From Pelodera strongyloides (lineage: Eukaryota > Nematoda > Chromadorea > Rhabditida > Rhabditidae), in contig JAANDG010000228.1 of NCBI GenBank assembly GCA_036852015.1, forward strand, positions 147,905-211,904: a DNA stretch of 64,000 nucleotides, read 5' to 3'. Below the pieces are notes generated by a model, which was not told the DNA's origin, did not search any database, and worked only from the letters and a program-made list of their open reading frames with translations. The position numbers and the translations under genes are program-made. Within the stretch, counting starts at the first letter, position 1; each line of letters opens with the position of its first letter. Of the stretch, positions 43,201 through 55,111 are shown in pieces.

Positions 43201-44295
43201 CCGAATCCACTTGAAAGCTCATCTCCTCCGTGTTTGTTCCAATCCAAGTACGAATCTGCTCAGATTAGGTGTAGGTATGTGTGACCTTCTTCATGTATTC
43301 CAACCACGTATTCTTATTACCGGTAGTTTTTAAATTCGGGAATCGAATTTATTTGTTATCGAACAGGTTTTGTTTCTGGAGGTGTTGGGTATAACAATTC
43401 ATTTCACTTTCAAGTTGGAAGTTCTAGGAAAAGAACGGATAATTTAGGAGGAGGCGTGACACGCCCAAGTCTTTGCGTTCTAGCGAAGAACGAGTCGTCT
43501 GTCTTGTTGCTCAATTGCTTTGAAAAATAAAAACTGACCTTTTTGAGCGATGTCCTCTGTTGGGATTATCTTGCAGTTTGCAAAGTCGAGAAAGTTTGCG
43601 TGTTGCATAACTTGGAAAGAAGAGAATGGATCTTGATTTGTTGATAAATGCGTCACGCGTTCGCGCGAGTGTAATACTTCGACTCAGTAAGCTCAGAAAA
43701 GGATTCATCAAACATTTCAAAAAAAAAATTGAACAAAGATATGCGTTTGATTTGGAGGTGCGAACACTTCGCAGACATGTCTTGAAAACTTGAAATGGAG
43801 CCGCTTAACTTTAGTGCCGGCCGGCGGGGATCCTGCTCCATATATACTCGATACTTACCCGGTTGCTTTTGCTCTCTCAACACTTGACAATGACTTAAAT
43901 GGCGGGCTGACGCGCAACAGTATGCATACTAAATACTTTAACCGGGATGCGCGAAACTTCATACTCACTGCGTATACGTATACTTATCTCCTCGCGGTTT
44001 ACGCGGAATATCTCTTGCTTACTCGTACGATCCATGTCCTACTGACATATGTGCCCTAACGGCACGCAAGGGGATTCGACCCTTCACCTTCCGGAAGGAC
44101 TTTTAAGTACTTTTGTGGGTGCGGTTCCACCGCCGGACGTCCAAACACACAAACACATAGACAAACTGGCCAGTTTTTACGAACGGAACACGTCTAGTAA
44201 TACTAATAGGAAATCAACGAAAAAAATCGGATTGAGACATGAAAGTGAAACGAAATTGACAGAATCAAAAAGTGGATCTTACGTTCGCTGCTACC

Positions 44296-44549
44296 ATTAA
44301 ACAGGTGGCAGGTAGCGTGTGGGGGATTTCTACATTGGGGAAAAGATCACCTAGGATCAAGCGTCCTAGAGCCGAGAAGCTCCCGGGCCTCCGGGTCCTT
44401 GTAGGCTCCGCCTCCCAGGGTTTTATACTGGTTGGTCGGCGCCCCCGCGAAACATCGCGTCATGGCTTACTGTGGATTATTATGTTATTGTTTGGGATAA
44501 ATGATCGTGCAATATCCTTGTACTTTGTTCGGGGGATCAGCCATTTACA
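44296..44549 (+). repeat. 250-bp direct repeat, copy 2
   Basis: See copy 1 at 39927. The copies are 4.4 kb apart in the same orientation. This one lacks the 10 nt after CATGG. Confidence 0.95.
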
Positions 44550-45054
44550 TTCGTGACAAACAGACTGGATCCAAAGAAACGTTGTTGGACCAGAACAACA
44601 GCTAGGTGAGTGGCGATGGGATTGTTGTAGAAATTGACGAGTCTATGTTTATATAGTTAAAAGCCATAAGGGTTGATCTTTGGGTTTGGGATTATGGAGA
44701 GGGGCACTAATAAAGTAGCAATGTTTGAATTGAAGTGGCACATAAGGGCGCAATGGATTGTTTAGCTTTCATAAGAACAAAATGGAAAGGAAAGTGAATG
44801 ACAAGTGAAAGTTACAGTACCCTTTTACGTCATTTTGCAACTCATCTGCAGATTCTCCCTCACGAGATCTTTGACCCGAATGTTTCTATCCAGAAGGATC
44901 ATCTCCAATTGCTTAATTGATTGGCTCCGTTTAATGTTTTTTTTTACTACGTGAATAAATATAATATTTGTTTTGAATTTAGAAGAGAGTGTGTGAAAAA
45001 GAAAAAAAACGAACGCACGCATTAATCCAGAAATAAAAAATAATAAAAAAAGCT

Positions 45055-45190
45055 AAGGCCTAAACTATGGCCGCCTGGGCTAAGGCCACCTATTCTTCCC
45101 GTAAGGCCGCCTGACCGCTAAGGCCGCCTGTAGTTTGATATAAGGCCGCCTATTCCTTCGCTATGGCCGCCTGAAACTTGCTAAGACCGC
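45055..45190. repeat. TAAGGCCGCC degenerate array, inverted
   Basis: About eight copies of TAAGGCCGCCT-like words, the reverse complement of the array at 39786. Confidence 0.85.
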
Positions 45191-45714
45191 CTATTCTTGG
45201 ATAGAGCCGAAAGTAGAATGAAAGTTTGCCGGGCACCGGCGTATGGTTTATTTTATAGTTAAGGAAGATTCAAATATTAAAAACTAATAAGTGCCTAGTT
45301 CTTTCCTTGGCTAACATTCGAGGAATTTTTTATATACAGAGGATTCTAACGCTGAACAGTGTGCGCTAGAAAGAGATGGCGTCGCCTTAGTTGGCTTGCG
45401 CAGTTCGCAACTGAGCGTTCTAATTTTCGTCATTAGTTCATGCATGTAGGGTTACCGCGATTGCCTGTGATTCTATTATGCAGTCAGATGTCACAATTCC
45501 TAATGGTGTAGTTGTGTAACTGCTACAAAGCCGCCAATCATTCTAAAAACTAAATCAAAGAAACTATTTGAAAATTTGCGGCAGTTTTCCAGCAGAATGG
45601 CACTCCGATTTGTACCGACCAACGCGTCACCAATTTAGCGGCCAACGCGCGATATAGACAAACTCCGCCTCCTAATGAACTCGCGCGCTGGTTTCGCGCC
45701 ATCTGACACTCTGG

Positions 45715-45770
45715 CTGGTGATTGGTGGGTCTAATTGGTGCCGATTGGTACCCATGTTCTGATTGGCTGA
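45715..45770. promoter_or_regulatory. Cluster of four inverted CCAAT boxes
   Basis: ATTGG at 45721, 45734, 45744 and 45762, three of them as GATTGG, within 46 bp. This is typical of NF-Y-bound promoters. It lies about 100-300 bp before the first spliced non-coding unit, with a pyrimidine-rich stretch (CTTTTCTTCTGTTTC, about 45918) between. A CTCCGCCTCC box occurs at 45662. Confidence 0.6.
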
Positions 45771-45849
45771 TTAGTTCAGAATAGGCGTGGCCAAATATTT
45801 GATCAAACGTCATTTCGTGGTCGTTCGCCCACTATGCTACCTGCGACCC

Positions 45850-48290
45850 CACTATTTTTTCACCAGAACAGTTTGCGCGCGCATCGATGTTAGACACCAT
45901 ACCATTTGTCCATCCATCCTTTTCTTCTGTTTCTTTACTCGATCGTTTGTTTCTTCCATGATGGAAGACCAAACACCCCCTTGTTTATCTTCACCTTCAT
46001 GATCAATTGATCTACGCAGCATTTGTATAGTTTTTTTGTGTATTGCTTTAATTGTTTTACTCTTTCAGATATGGTGAGATCGCGGTCGCTTGCGAGTCAT
46101 TCCGTTGACTCCTAAAGGATGGATCTCGGATTGCTCGGTATGTTTTGCCTTATTTCTGTTGTTTTAACATAAATTGCACGTTTGGAACTTTCGTTCAGAG
46201 TTTTTTTGTCCTGTGTAGTGATGTAAGTTTTTGTTTAGTCTAATTAAAATCTTGCTTAGTTTTCTGTTCTTTAGGTCGTGATCGCCGTGTTCGCTTGATG
46301 AGTGGCCCACTTTGACGTCAAGTTGAGAGACAGCTCAGCTCGCATGAGGAGGAGGCGCGGAGGGTTGAGGCTGGTACTTCGCACTTGGCAACGGCTGGAT
46401 GGAGCTCGTTTTGCTCGGTATGCACTGTCTTGTATTTGTTCCCTTTCCCTTTTCATTATTGTATGTTTGCGGGGAGCGCAGAGTGTTATGTATTATTCAC
46501 GTGATACGTGATTTCGCTGTCCTCAACGGTTTTGTGTCATGGTGTTAATTTTTGCCAAGTTTAGATTCTCTTTCGAATGAGATGATGGTTTGTCTCGGTG
46601 ACTACGTTCACTTCCTGCTCGTTCGTCTGTCACTACTACTAAGCAAGGGAGTTTGCTTACCAGGCGGGGACTGCTTGCTCGACCTCGCCACCTCGCCTCG
46701 GATCTCGTAGTTAGGTAATGCTTTTGTAGTTATTGCACCAGTCTGCCATTGCGTTCAATCAATATCGAACGACTATCGCTTTTTTGGTTTGGTTGTCGTG
46801 GTGGATCTCTGTCTGCTTCCCTCTCCCATCCCACATCTCACCTTTTTTCCAGTTGTTGTCTTTGCTGGTTGTTCTTGTTCTTATACTTGATGTTTATTGT
46901 TTAGTGTAGTTTTTTAACAGTGAAAAGTGATAATAGACTTCTAATCCTCATTTTTAGGTTTCCGATCTGAACTGCTCAATGTTCTGTGGAGCTCGTGACC
47001 GAACGAATGATCCACTCGCCGCTGTCGACGTTGATGTCGACGGCTACGTAGTCGACCTCGTGCAGGCCGCCTATGGCTCGCTCGCTATCCTTCAGTACCG
47101 CACTCAGTCAACAAACCGAGGTCGTCCAGGAGAGGACACTTGATGTACGTTATTTTTAATTTTGACTTCTGCCTAATTTTTTTAAGAAATCGAAGCTATG
47201 GACTTTGATTACATAGTGCCACAAGAGCGATGCACTGTGCATCTGCTGAAAATCAGTGGTTCAATTTTCGTTATATTTAAATGGACAATGATTGTCCTAC
47301 CGTAATTTTTATGCGAGTTTGCAATAAGTGCCTTGCAGCAAGTTGTCCTGCATTCTGCTGATGCTGAACCCACTTATTTCTTTTAAAATGCATTTTTCAG
47401 GTTTCGGGCAGGCTTGAAAGCGACGGTCGTTGATGTCGGCTTCGTCATCGAGCACAGTCAGCGCGTCTCTTCGCCCATCCGCATCCAATGTCACCGCACC
47501 ACGCACAAGCGTATAAAGCAAGATGTTTCTATGTAGGTTTATTCGTTTTCTTTTGTCCTGTATCTTGCCTCCACTCCACCGGAGAAAGGAAAGGCACTCT
47601 GTCCAATTTTTTTGTTGGCTTTATATTCCCATCCGTTTTAAAAGCTTGCGTTTAACTATGGGAAGGATGTGTAACCATGGCGCACATTATGCTGCATATC
47701 TTCGCTTGTGAATACATTTTCCGAAGATTGTTTTTGTACCATACCAATTACCAATCCTGAAGTCATTGTTATGCCCAAATAATAATAATTTTTTGTTGTT
47801 GTTTAGATCAACATCTTCAAGGGACCGGACCAGATGTAGGCTTGACTTGATGTTTCCTATGTGCTTGATGTCGCCGACTTGCCTCCTGCTCACTCCTGCC
47901 TCCTGCTCACTTTTATTGCCACTGATCAATCATCAATGTGGGTTTTCTTTATTATCCTTTCAATTACATGGACACTATTTATGTTGTACTCGGATGCACA
48001 CCCTTTGGTGTATTTAATAAATAAATAAATAAATGCTTTCAATGCCTAATTTGGGATTTCAGTTTTGTTCGCACATAGTCTTACTCCTGTAGCTTAGTGT
48101 AGCGTTGTTTCAAGTCCGGTTCTAAGTCTAAACCACTGTCTTTCAGGATCATCATCCATTGCCGCCGTAGTTCGTGCTGGGCTGGTGGCTGTGCACTTTC
48201 TGAATCCTGGGTGTGCCACTAGGATGCCGACACTTCGACCTCATATTTTCGGGTGATGCGGCATTGTCAACGGGATGTCTTTCCCCGTCC
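45850..48290 (+). ncRNA. Spliced, apparently non-coding transcription unit 1
   Basis: Exon-like blocks with good splice sites: about 45850-46024, 46079-46137, 46275-46417, 46958-47144, 47401 to about 47532, 47807-47937, and 48147 to about 48287. Frames inside the exons are closed by stops, and no conserved protein appears. Exons 46079 and 46275 end alike (GGATGGATCTCGG...TTGCTCG and GGATGGAGCTCG...TTGCTCG, both followed by GTATG), so they are duplicates. The last blocks end near GCAAGATGTTTC and ACGGGATGTCTT, where the usual GTATGT donor is altered. The start has a CCAAT cluster and a pyrimidine-rich initiator, as in snoRNA-host genes, but I could not identify C/D or H/ACA boxes. Strand and limits are inferred from the splice signals. 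Confidence 0.45.
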
Positions 48291-49080
48291 CTCATTAGTT
48301 CTCATTAGGAATTGTAGTTTAAAAGAGCTGTCAAGAAGAAGACAGTTAGGTTTCCAACATTTTCATTTTGGCATTTGAACGAAATTACAAAATGTTGGAG
48401 GCTTTTAGGCGAAAAAATCAATCCGCCGAGCAAAAGAAGATGAAGAAAATGCTCTGAGATTTAAGGATGTTATTCTTTAAAATTACATATAAAAGAAGAT
48501 CAACCAAAAAGAAGGTTGTTCGGGCTTGCAACGTTTGTGATTGGAAAGTTGATTAGTTGATGGTTTGTGTAGTTAAAAAACGTTGGAAGCTAAGGTCGGT
48601 GAAAAAATGAGCTCCGATCACCTGGCAAAAAAATATCATAGCTGGGTTGAGAGTAATATCCTTATAAAAGATCCCTAACTATGGACATTCCTTGTTCTTT
48701 TATTATGTTTTGATTGGCCTCTTCGTAGGAATAGATTTATTGTTGCGCATTTATCTTTTCGTTATTTTGTAGTACTTGTCGCAAGTTGCTGACTCTGAAT
48801 TGTAATAGGTAGGAATATCTTCTGATCCTTAACTAATTCTTGGCTGATTTATGTCATGTTTGTTTATTTTTGTACATTGAGACTGTATTGCGCGCGCAAA
48901 TGCAGTCTTGTTAGGTTGTTTTAACGCAGGTCTTTGAGGCCTGGATCTGAGTTAGAATAACCTACTCAATTGATCTTGATTTGAAATTTGAAGAGGAAGC
49001 GCATTTTATCCTGGCATTCCCGACTCGCGTTGTTCGTTTGAATATTCAGCATTATTAACACTCGGGTGAAACTTCCCGCT
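48291..49080. other. Gap between the two non-coding units
   Basis: AT-rich. Contains a 10-bp-arm hairpin CCAACATTTT/AAAATGTTGG (about 48353-48392). No open frame or splice pattern. Probably the 3' flank of unit 1 and the promoter of unit 2. Confidence 0.4.
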
Positions 49081-49084
49081 AGAT

Positions 49085-52000
49085 AGGTCGGGTCTGCTCT
49101 CATCTTTCACCTTCTCACATCTCTCTCTCTCATTCACTTATCTTCTTTCGGACCTGTGCGGTGTGCGTGGGTTTTCTGGATGTTTCGGCACTTAAAAGGT
49201 AATTTTATACTTTCTAGTTTTTGGATCAATCATCAACGACCGTATTGCTGGTATTCTTAGAGGCATTCGCTTTAATTGAAGGTTAGCATTATAGATCCCA
49301 TCCCCGATCCCTTGTATTCATGTTTAATGTTTCAGCCGATTTCTACTTCCTTATGGAACTCCCGCCCAACTTTACCTACGCTATCGGTGTCTTCATCGTG
49401 AGCCACTACGCTGTCGGCGACGAAAACCACAACAGAGCGGACAGAGCCCCCGCACCTTGGGTACCAACGTCTTCATCTACATCTACTCTAGTTCTAATCA
49501 GTCTTCTGTCATTAAGGTATGTTACTTTCCTTCCAATTCGCTTGTCAACCTATCCCCATTCCGTATTCCTCTATCTAAATTGGCAGGATCCATTCAGTCC
49601 ATGCTTGTAACTCTTTTCATGTGGGAAATTTTTAAGCGAACTCCACGCACACGCTGTTAATTGATTTAATGTTTGTTCTGATTTTAGGGCCTTGTTCTCG
49701 TTGTCGATTGGGTTCGTGACTCCTGACGAAGACTTCCATACGGTCTCCAACACTGCGGAATTTCGACCAGAATTGAGATTCACGTGACTGCTGTCTCCGC
49801 CTACTCTGCAAGGCGAGAGGTCAAGCTACTCCAGGTTTGTTTTATGTTCTATTTCTTATTCTTAAGTTTAGCAGTGTATTGCAAGTGTATATGTATTAAT
49901 ATATTTCGTGTGTATCAGGAATCAGGATTTTCTTCTGAAGCGGATTTTCCCTCCCTTGCAAATGCACTTCCACTAAGTACAATTTTTGTTTTAGATTAAC
50001 GTGTACACCTGCAACGTCGTCTACGTCTTGGACTGAAGTGGCTGGTATGCGCTGTCATCAATTGCGGGATTGTATGTTTGGAGTTTGGAGCAGATCATGC
50101 GTGCTCCTGCAGTGCACGGTGGCTGGTCCTAATGTGAATCCTGCCATCCTTACACTCAGCAGTTCGTTATGTCATGGTGTGTTTTACTGTTTTACCATTC
50201 TTGGCTCTTTCTCTTTTGGAGGTTCGCTTGTGTGCAGATTGTATTTTTGTCACATTTGCTTCTTTTGCAAATCAAATAATGTTTTCCTTTTTAGTTAGAT
50301 TGATCGTCGGCTATGCGGCTGTACTCTGGTTTGTGCGATCTACCGTAGCCGTCAAATATTGATGCCTGCTCCCCAGCTCCCCTTCACGGTGCGGCGTTCC
50401 CTGCCTACTGTGATTCCTGATTCCTGCTCATCTACCTATTCTTATCACGGTGCGTTTTACTGGTTACGAGTTACGTTACGATGCTGTATAACTGCATAGT
50501 TTTGAGATTTTTTTATGCTAGGTAGTCCCTGACCTTATGAACCGCATTGGTTTATTTAAAAAAAAAAAAAAACAATTTTTGCTTTTTAGCTTGCCATCGT
50601 TGAAGGCTGCTGTTTTGTATTCTTCACCTTGGACCGAATAGGATTGGTACTCCCCGCTCCCCTTCCTGCTCTGTGAATGATCTCTTAACTCTCTTCCGAC
50701 CACTGTATGTTTTTGTGCTGTTTCACGGTCTTTGACTGGTTTTGATCCCCTATAGTGTATGTAGAATCTCATTTTAGTCCCCGGCCTTATGAACTACTGT
50801 TTCCTTACAAATGAAATAATGTTTCTGTCTTAGATTGGCCATCGCTGTTTGCGCGGGCGCGGCTCGATAAGGATGGATGCCTGCGCTTCGCTTTGCTGTC
50901 TGCAAACCCAAATCCATGCTTCTCTTCACTGAAAAGTTCGCTTACGGTATGTTTTTACTTACTGTCTTACAATCATTGCAGTGTAGTCAAGCTCCACATA
51001 ATGATGTGTACTCTTGACTCTTGACCTATAATACCCTATCACTTACATTTGCTTCCTTGGAAACTATTGTTGCATAGTTTCATTTTGAGACTGATAATCG
51101 CTTTGACTCTGAGCTCTGATCTTGTGAGCCAAAGCTAGATCTTGTGAGCTAGCTTTGCTTCTTTACTAATCATCTAATCATCTTCTTTTAGGTTCACACT
51201 GGGCGCCGTTTTTGTTGTTGTACGTGAACGTGAACTCTGCTCTCTGACATGTTCTTGCGTGACTCGCACTGTCTTCTACCTCGCCACTCGCCACTTTGGT
51301 TTCAAGCCTCCAACCGCGGACTTCCTGCGCCAACCGACGCCCCAATTACTAGCTTGGGAGTAACCGAGTAACGGCACTCGTGGCTCATGGCTATTGCAGA
51401 CTCGACTGGACACTTGAGGTATGTTTGTTATTCTGTTATATTTAGTATTTTTGAATATTTCACAGACGGCCTTCTTGTTTACTTCAGTTGTCACCTTCAT
51501 TGGGCTTGTGGTGTGCTAGTTGGAGAATTAAATGATTGATATTTAGGGTCACACCGGTATGTGGATTTCTCCTTCCTGACTTCCTGTCGTCTGTATGTGA
51601 CCGTGGACGTGGACTCTCTCCTCTCCTACCTACCGTCGCGAATGGGATGTGTGCTACCCTTTGCTTCCTCTCCTAACGGTGATTCCCTACTCGTCTCCAC
51701 GCTCAACTTTTGGATTACGGTATGTTTTGAATGCTTTACGGTCTTTGGTTTGTTTCAGATTTCCTAGCGTACGTGTGATCGTATGTCTCCACTGCCTAAC
51801 TCTCCATTGTTCCGTTGTAACTCAAATAATGTTTCCTTTTTAGATTGATGTACGTCGCTGTAATGAGTTTTTCCGTGCGGCTCCGGGCTCCTGTATCGAA
51901 TGGGATATGATCGTTGGCTCTGCTCGTCTGCACGATGTCGGCGCCTAGTCTCGTCACCTAGCCTAGCCGGATGCTCATTCGCTCATAACTACAGTCAACT

Positions 52001-54250
52001 ATCCCACAAGGTATGTTTGTTCGTTTGTGGTCTTTCTAATCATTGTCTATTCAAGTTTCACTCTTACACTTGCGACTGTTACATTTGCTTCTTAGCAAAT
52101 CAAATAATATATCCGTTTTAGATTAATTGGTAGACGCTGCTTCGCTGCTCGACGCGGATACGTATTGGATTTGGATAGATTCGCTCTGGCTTCCGCTGAA
52201 TAGGATACTTTTGCTCCTATGTGCCTGCTCTCCTAACTACTGCGCCGTTACGCGTGCACTCAACAGATGGACTACGGTATGTTTTTTCACTGGTTAACGG
52301 TATTTGCCTCGTTATGGATCGTTTTAGATAACCCCAATGTGTGCATAAGCAAGATTGTATTTTGTGTAGACCCCGGCCTTACGAACCCCATTGTTGATTT
52401 GCAACTCAAATAATATGTAATGTTTTTATTCCAGATTGATTCACCGTCGCTAAGCAGTTCTGGCTACGCGGCTCTCGGACGTCCCATATCGTATCATTGA
52501 TGTCTGCTTCTGTCCTGCGTCCTGCGCCTCTCCCCCAATGATTCCTGTGATTCTTGCTGCTCCTATCTCTATCTACAGTCAACAACCCACAAGGTATGTT
52601 TGCTTATTGTTTTACTAATTATTGCCTATTCAGGTTTCACAGCATAATGTGTAAAGTAAAATAACTTTTCTCTTAAGACTGTTACATGCTTCTTTACAAA
52701 TCAAATAGTGTTGTCTTAGGTTGTCCGTCGCTGTAAGCTGTGATCCTCTACTCGGCTCGAATTGGACTGGAGTGTGTTCGTCTCCTTACCCCCTCTCCCT
52801 ACTATGTTTCTTGCCCGTATCCACACTCAACTTTTCGATCTCGGTATGTTTTTTAACTGTTCTACAGTCTTTATCTCGTTTGAGGTCCACTAGTGTGTAT
52901 TTTACGTAGTCCTTGGCCCTACGATCTGCATTGTTCCTTTGCAAATCGAACAATGTTTCCTTTTTAGATGGACCGTACCACGGCTCCATGGCTGTACGCT
53001 GTACCGTAATTCGCTGTTATGAGTTTTTCTACGCGGCTCCAGGATCGGATAGGATTGGTGGCGGATCTTCTGCACGGTCAACGATACCTTGCCTGATCTC
53101 CTACGTCCCCTAGTGTGATTGCTGCTCGTATAGACTCATCAGGCTACAGACCCACAAGGTTTGTTTGTTTCCTTACTGTCTTACCCTCATTTTCTAATGG
53201 TTATTCAAGTTTCACATAGTAACATGTCAATCACTCTTTAAGTTGCTTTTGCCTCCTTTGCTTGCAAATCAAATAATCTTTCCTTTTTAGATTGTTCATC
53301 GCTGTGTGATGATGTTGTGTGATCTTCTTCTGCTTGTCTCGAATAGGTTTGGAGTATTGGAGTGTGCTCCTGCCCGCCTGTGCCTGCCCTCAGATTCTGT
53401 TTCTGAACCCAACTGACTCCTGTGTCAATATTCGTGTTACGGTATGTTTTTTACCACTTTAGTCTATAGCATACTTGGTTTGTTTTGCGACTGACTGTTA
53501 GTGTGTATAAAATCTGAGTTTTTGTACTTCTTCGCATGTACATTTGTTTCTTTGCGGCAGTCCAAATAATGTTTCCATTTCCATTTTAGATTGGTCCTGT
53601 GTTGATGCTGTCCTACGCGCGGATTTCGTCTCCTCTGGTGTCCCATGTCCCGACCAAATGGCTGATTCTGAGGTCTCCTAATTGTACTTCTTGATCGTCT
53701 CTTCCCGCCTGCCTCAACAGTTTGATCACGGTATGTTTTTGACTATTCTGCGACCTTCGTGTATTCAAGCTTCTCTTTTGGTATTATCACTCGGTTACGA
53801 TTGTTACACGTGAACACATGATCGGGAATCCGGAATTGTTGCCCGAATTTTATATGTGATACCCGAAATTTATGCGTTTCTGGTATCTGTCATGCTTCAA
53901 ATCGCGACGGTGATCTGCATGTTATGCTTGCAAACCTCTTCAATATCCTATTTTGGAAGGTAGTATCGCCGTGTAGGTGGCCCCGACGTCTTATGTTATG
54001 TTTGCTTCAGTCCAAATCATCCATCATTTTTAGATTGATATTGATCGATGTTGGTTCTGCTCGGATGCTGACTCCTCTCCTGTGGTGTGATCGCCGTGCA
54101 CGGTACCCTTCATCCGTATGTGTGATGCCTGTCCCGATGCTCTACTTTAACGTCATCCTTGTTCGTCTGCTTCAGATGACTGGTGTCTCCTTCAATCCTT
54201 CACCCTATTTATGCGTTCTAGATTTTATTTAATAAAATAAGAAGGTAGAT
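49085..54250 (+). ncRNA. Tandem exon-intron repeat gene, apparently non-coding, 17 exons
   Basis: Exons by splice signals: up to 49198, 49336-49516, 49688-49834, 49995-50176, 50299-50449, 50590-50704, 50834-50946, 51192-51418, 51547-51719, 51844-52010, 52122-52276, 52435-52593, 52720-52843, 52968-53158, 53291-53441, 53590-53730 and 54034 to about 54250 (AATAAA at 54231). Introns are mostly 110-170 nt. Donors are ACG|GTATGTTTTT or AAG|GTATGTTTG, and acceptors follow CAAATCAAATAATGTTTCC and TTTTTAG. Two intron types tend to alternate in the second half. Many exons start ATTGATCGTCGCTG-like. All three frames have stops in the exons, so it is unlikely to code. The first exon is pyrimidine-rich (CTCATCTTTCACCTTCTC). 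Host-gene or repeat-derived lncRNA are possible readings. Confidence 0.6.
54231..54236 (+). terminator. Poly(A) signal of the tandem exon-intron gene
   Basis: AATAAA in the last exon-like block, after which no further GTATGT/TTTTAG units occur. Confidence 0.6.
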
Positions 54251-54610
54251 TGAACCGAAAAGAAGATCTTTTGTGGGCCTTGAGCGCATTGTTAAAAGAG
54301 TATGTGATCTTGAAAGTTTGACATGATTGGGTTGAGTTGAAGGGAAGGTCAAATGAAAACTAAAGCTCACTCAAATTGCATGTTTATTATTTAATGAAAC
54401 GGCGACTGTCTTGTATTTGTTATTCGCTCGAGAAGCTTTTTAATTGCTTCGTTTTGCTGTAATTATTAGGGTTAACATTTATTGATTAGTGAACTTTTTG
54501 CACTTTTCGTTGTAGCTAGTAGCGGTCACTGTTGTATTGTAGCTTGCTCCCTTTTCTGGCGTTATGCCCCATGTGTGTTCCATTCACGAACATTTGCCCG
54601 AAAGTACACC

Positions 54611-54730
54611 CAAGTCCGTGCCGTTACGTGACTGGTTCCTTCCCATCTGGTTATGGGAGAGCGACCGTTTTTTTCGTGGTTCGAAAGCCAACACAAATTG
54701 ATCATGGACCAGTCACGAAATGGGCACGGG
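54611..54730. mobile_element. Foldback element, GTGACTGGT family
   Basis: Imperfect inverted repeat: GTCCGTGCCGTTACGTGACT (54615) and GACCAGTCACGAAATGGGC (54707). Shares its GTGACTGGT core with the element at 54968 and a fragment at about 56430-56490. Confidence 0.6.
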
Positions 54731-54829
54731 CGTCTCCAGTGATATGCGCATTCATCCCACTGATGTTAGTCTTTTGTTACCTGGGGCGGGCTCTGCTAAA
54801 ACTTGCTGCCTGGCACTTATAGTTACCGT

Positions 54830-54881
54830 TAGTACGGTATAGATACTCTTTTCGCCGAGTTGGGGAATCTATACCGTACTA
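54830..54881. repeat. Perfect inverted repeat, 15-bp arms
   Basis: TAGTACGGTATAGAT (54830-54844) and its reverse complement (54867-54881), loop 22 nt. It lies between two foldback elements. Function unknown. Confidence 0.85.
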
Positions 54882-54967
54882 AATAGATCATTTATTCATC
54901 ACTGCGTCCCCGAGGGTGAATTGCTGTCTTCTCCCCGTATATTCAATTAATTCCATAGGAAGCTAAG

Positions 54968-55111
54968 AAACCATTTGGTGGCGGTTGACTGACTTTTTCT
55001 TCGTGGATGGCCATTTCCTTACCCAGTCGTGACCAGGTTTCGTGCTTCAGTATGAATAAAAGCTGCCATCAACTGGTCACCAGCCATCCAACCAGTCACC
55101 AAATGGTTTTT
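54968..55111. mobile_element. Foldback element, GTGACTGGT family, second copy
   Basis: Left end AAACCATTTGGTGGCGGTTG (54968), right end AACCAGTCACCAAATGGTTT (55090). Inner parts also pair (GGATGGCC and GGTCACCAGCCATCC). Confidence 0.7.

Larger units (their letters stand above)
39786..45190. mobile_element. Composite region with inverted terminal arrays, possible large element
   Basis: Outer boundaries are short arrays of GGCGGCCTTA words (39786-39890, about six) and, inverted, TAAGGCCGCC words (45055-45190, about eight). Inside lie two direct copies of a 250-bp block (39927 and 44296). Inverted subterminal arrays are seen in some DNA transposons, and direct 250-bp copies would fit solo LTR-like repeats. 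No transposase or polyprotein is readable. The interior holds a broken doublecortin-like frame and a diverged 1-kb duplication. The element interpretation is inference; only the repeats are directly seen. Confidence 0.4.

Noticed and set aside
50947..51191. C/D-box snoRNA in an intron of the tandem exon gene (ATGATGT ... CTGA)
   Set aside because: The boxes are imperfect, no terminal stem was found, and other introns of the series lack them.
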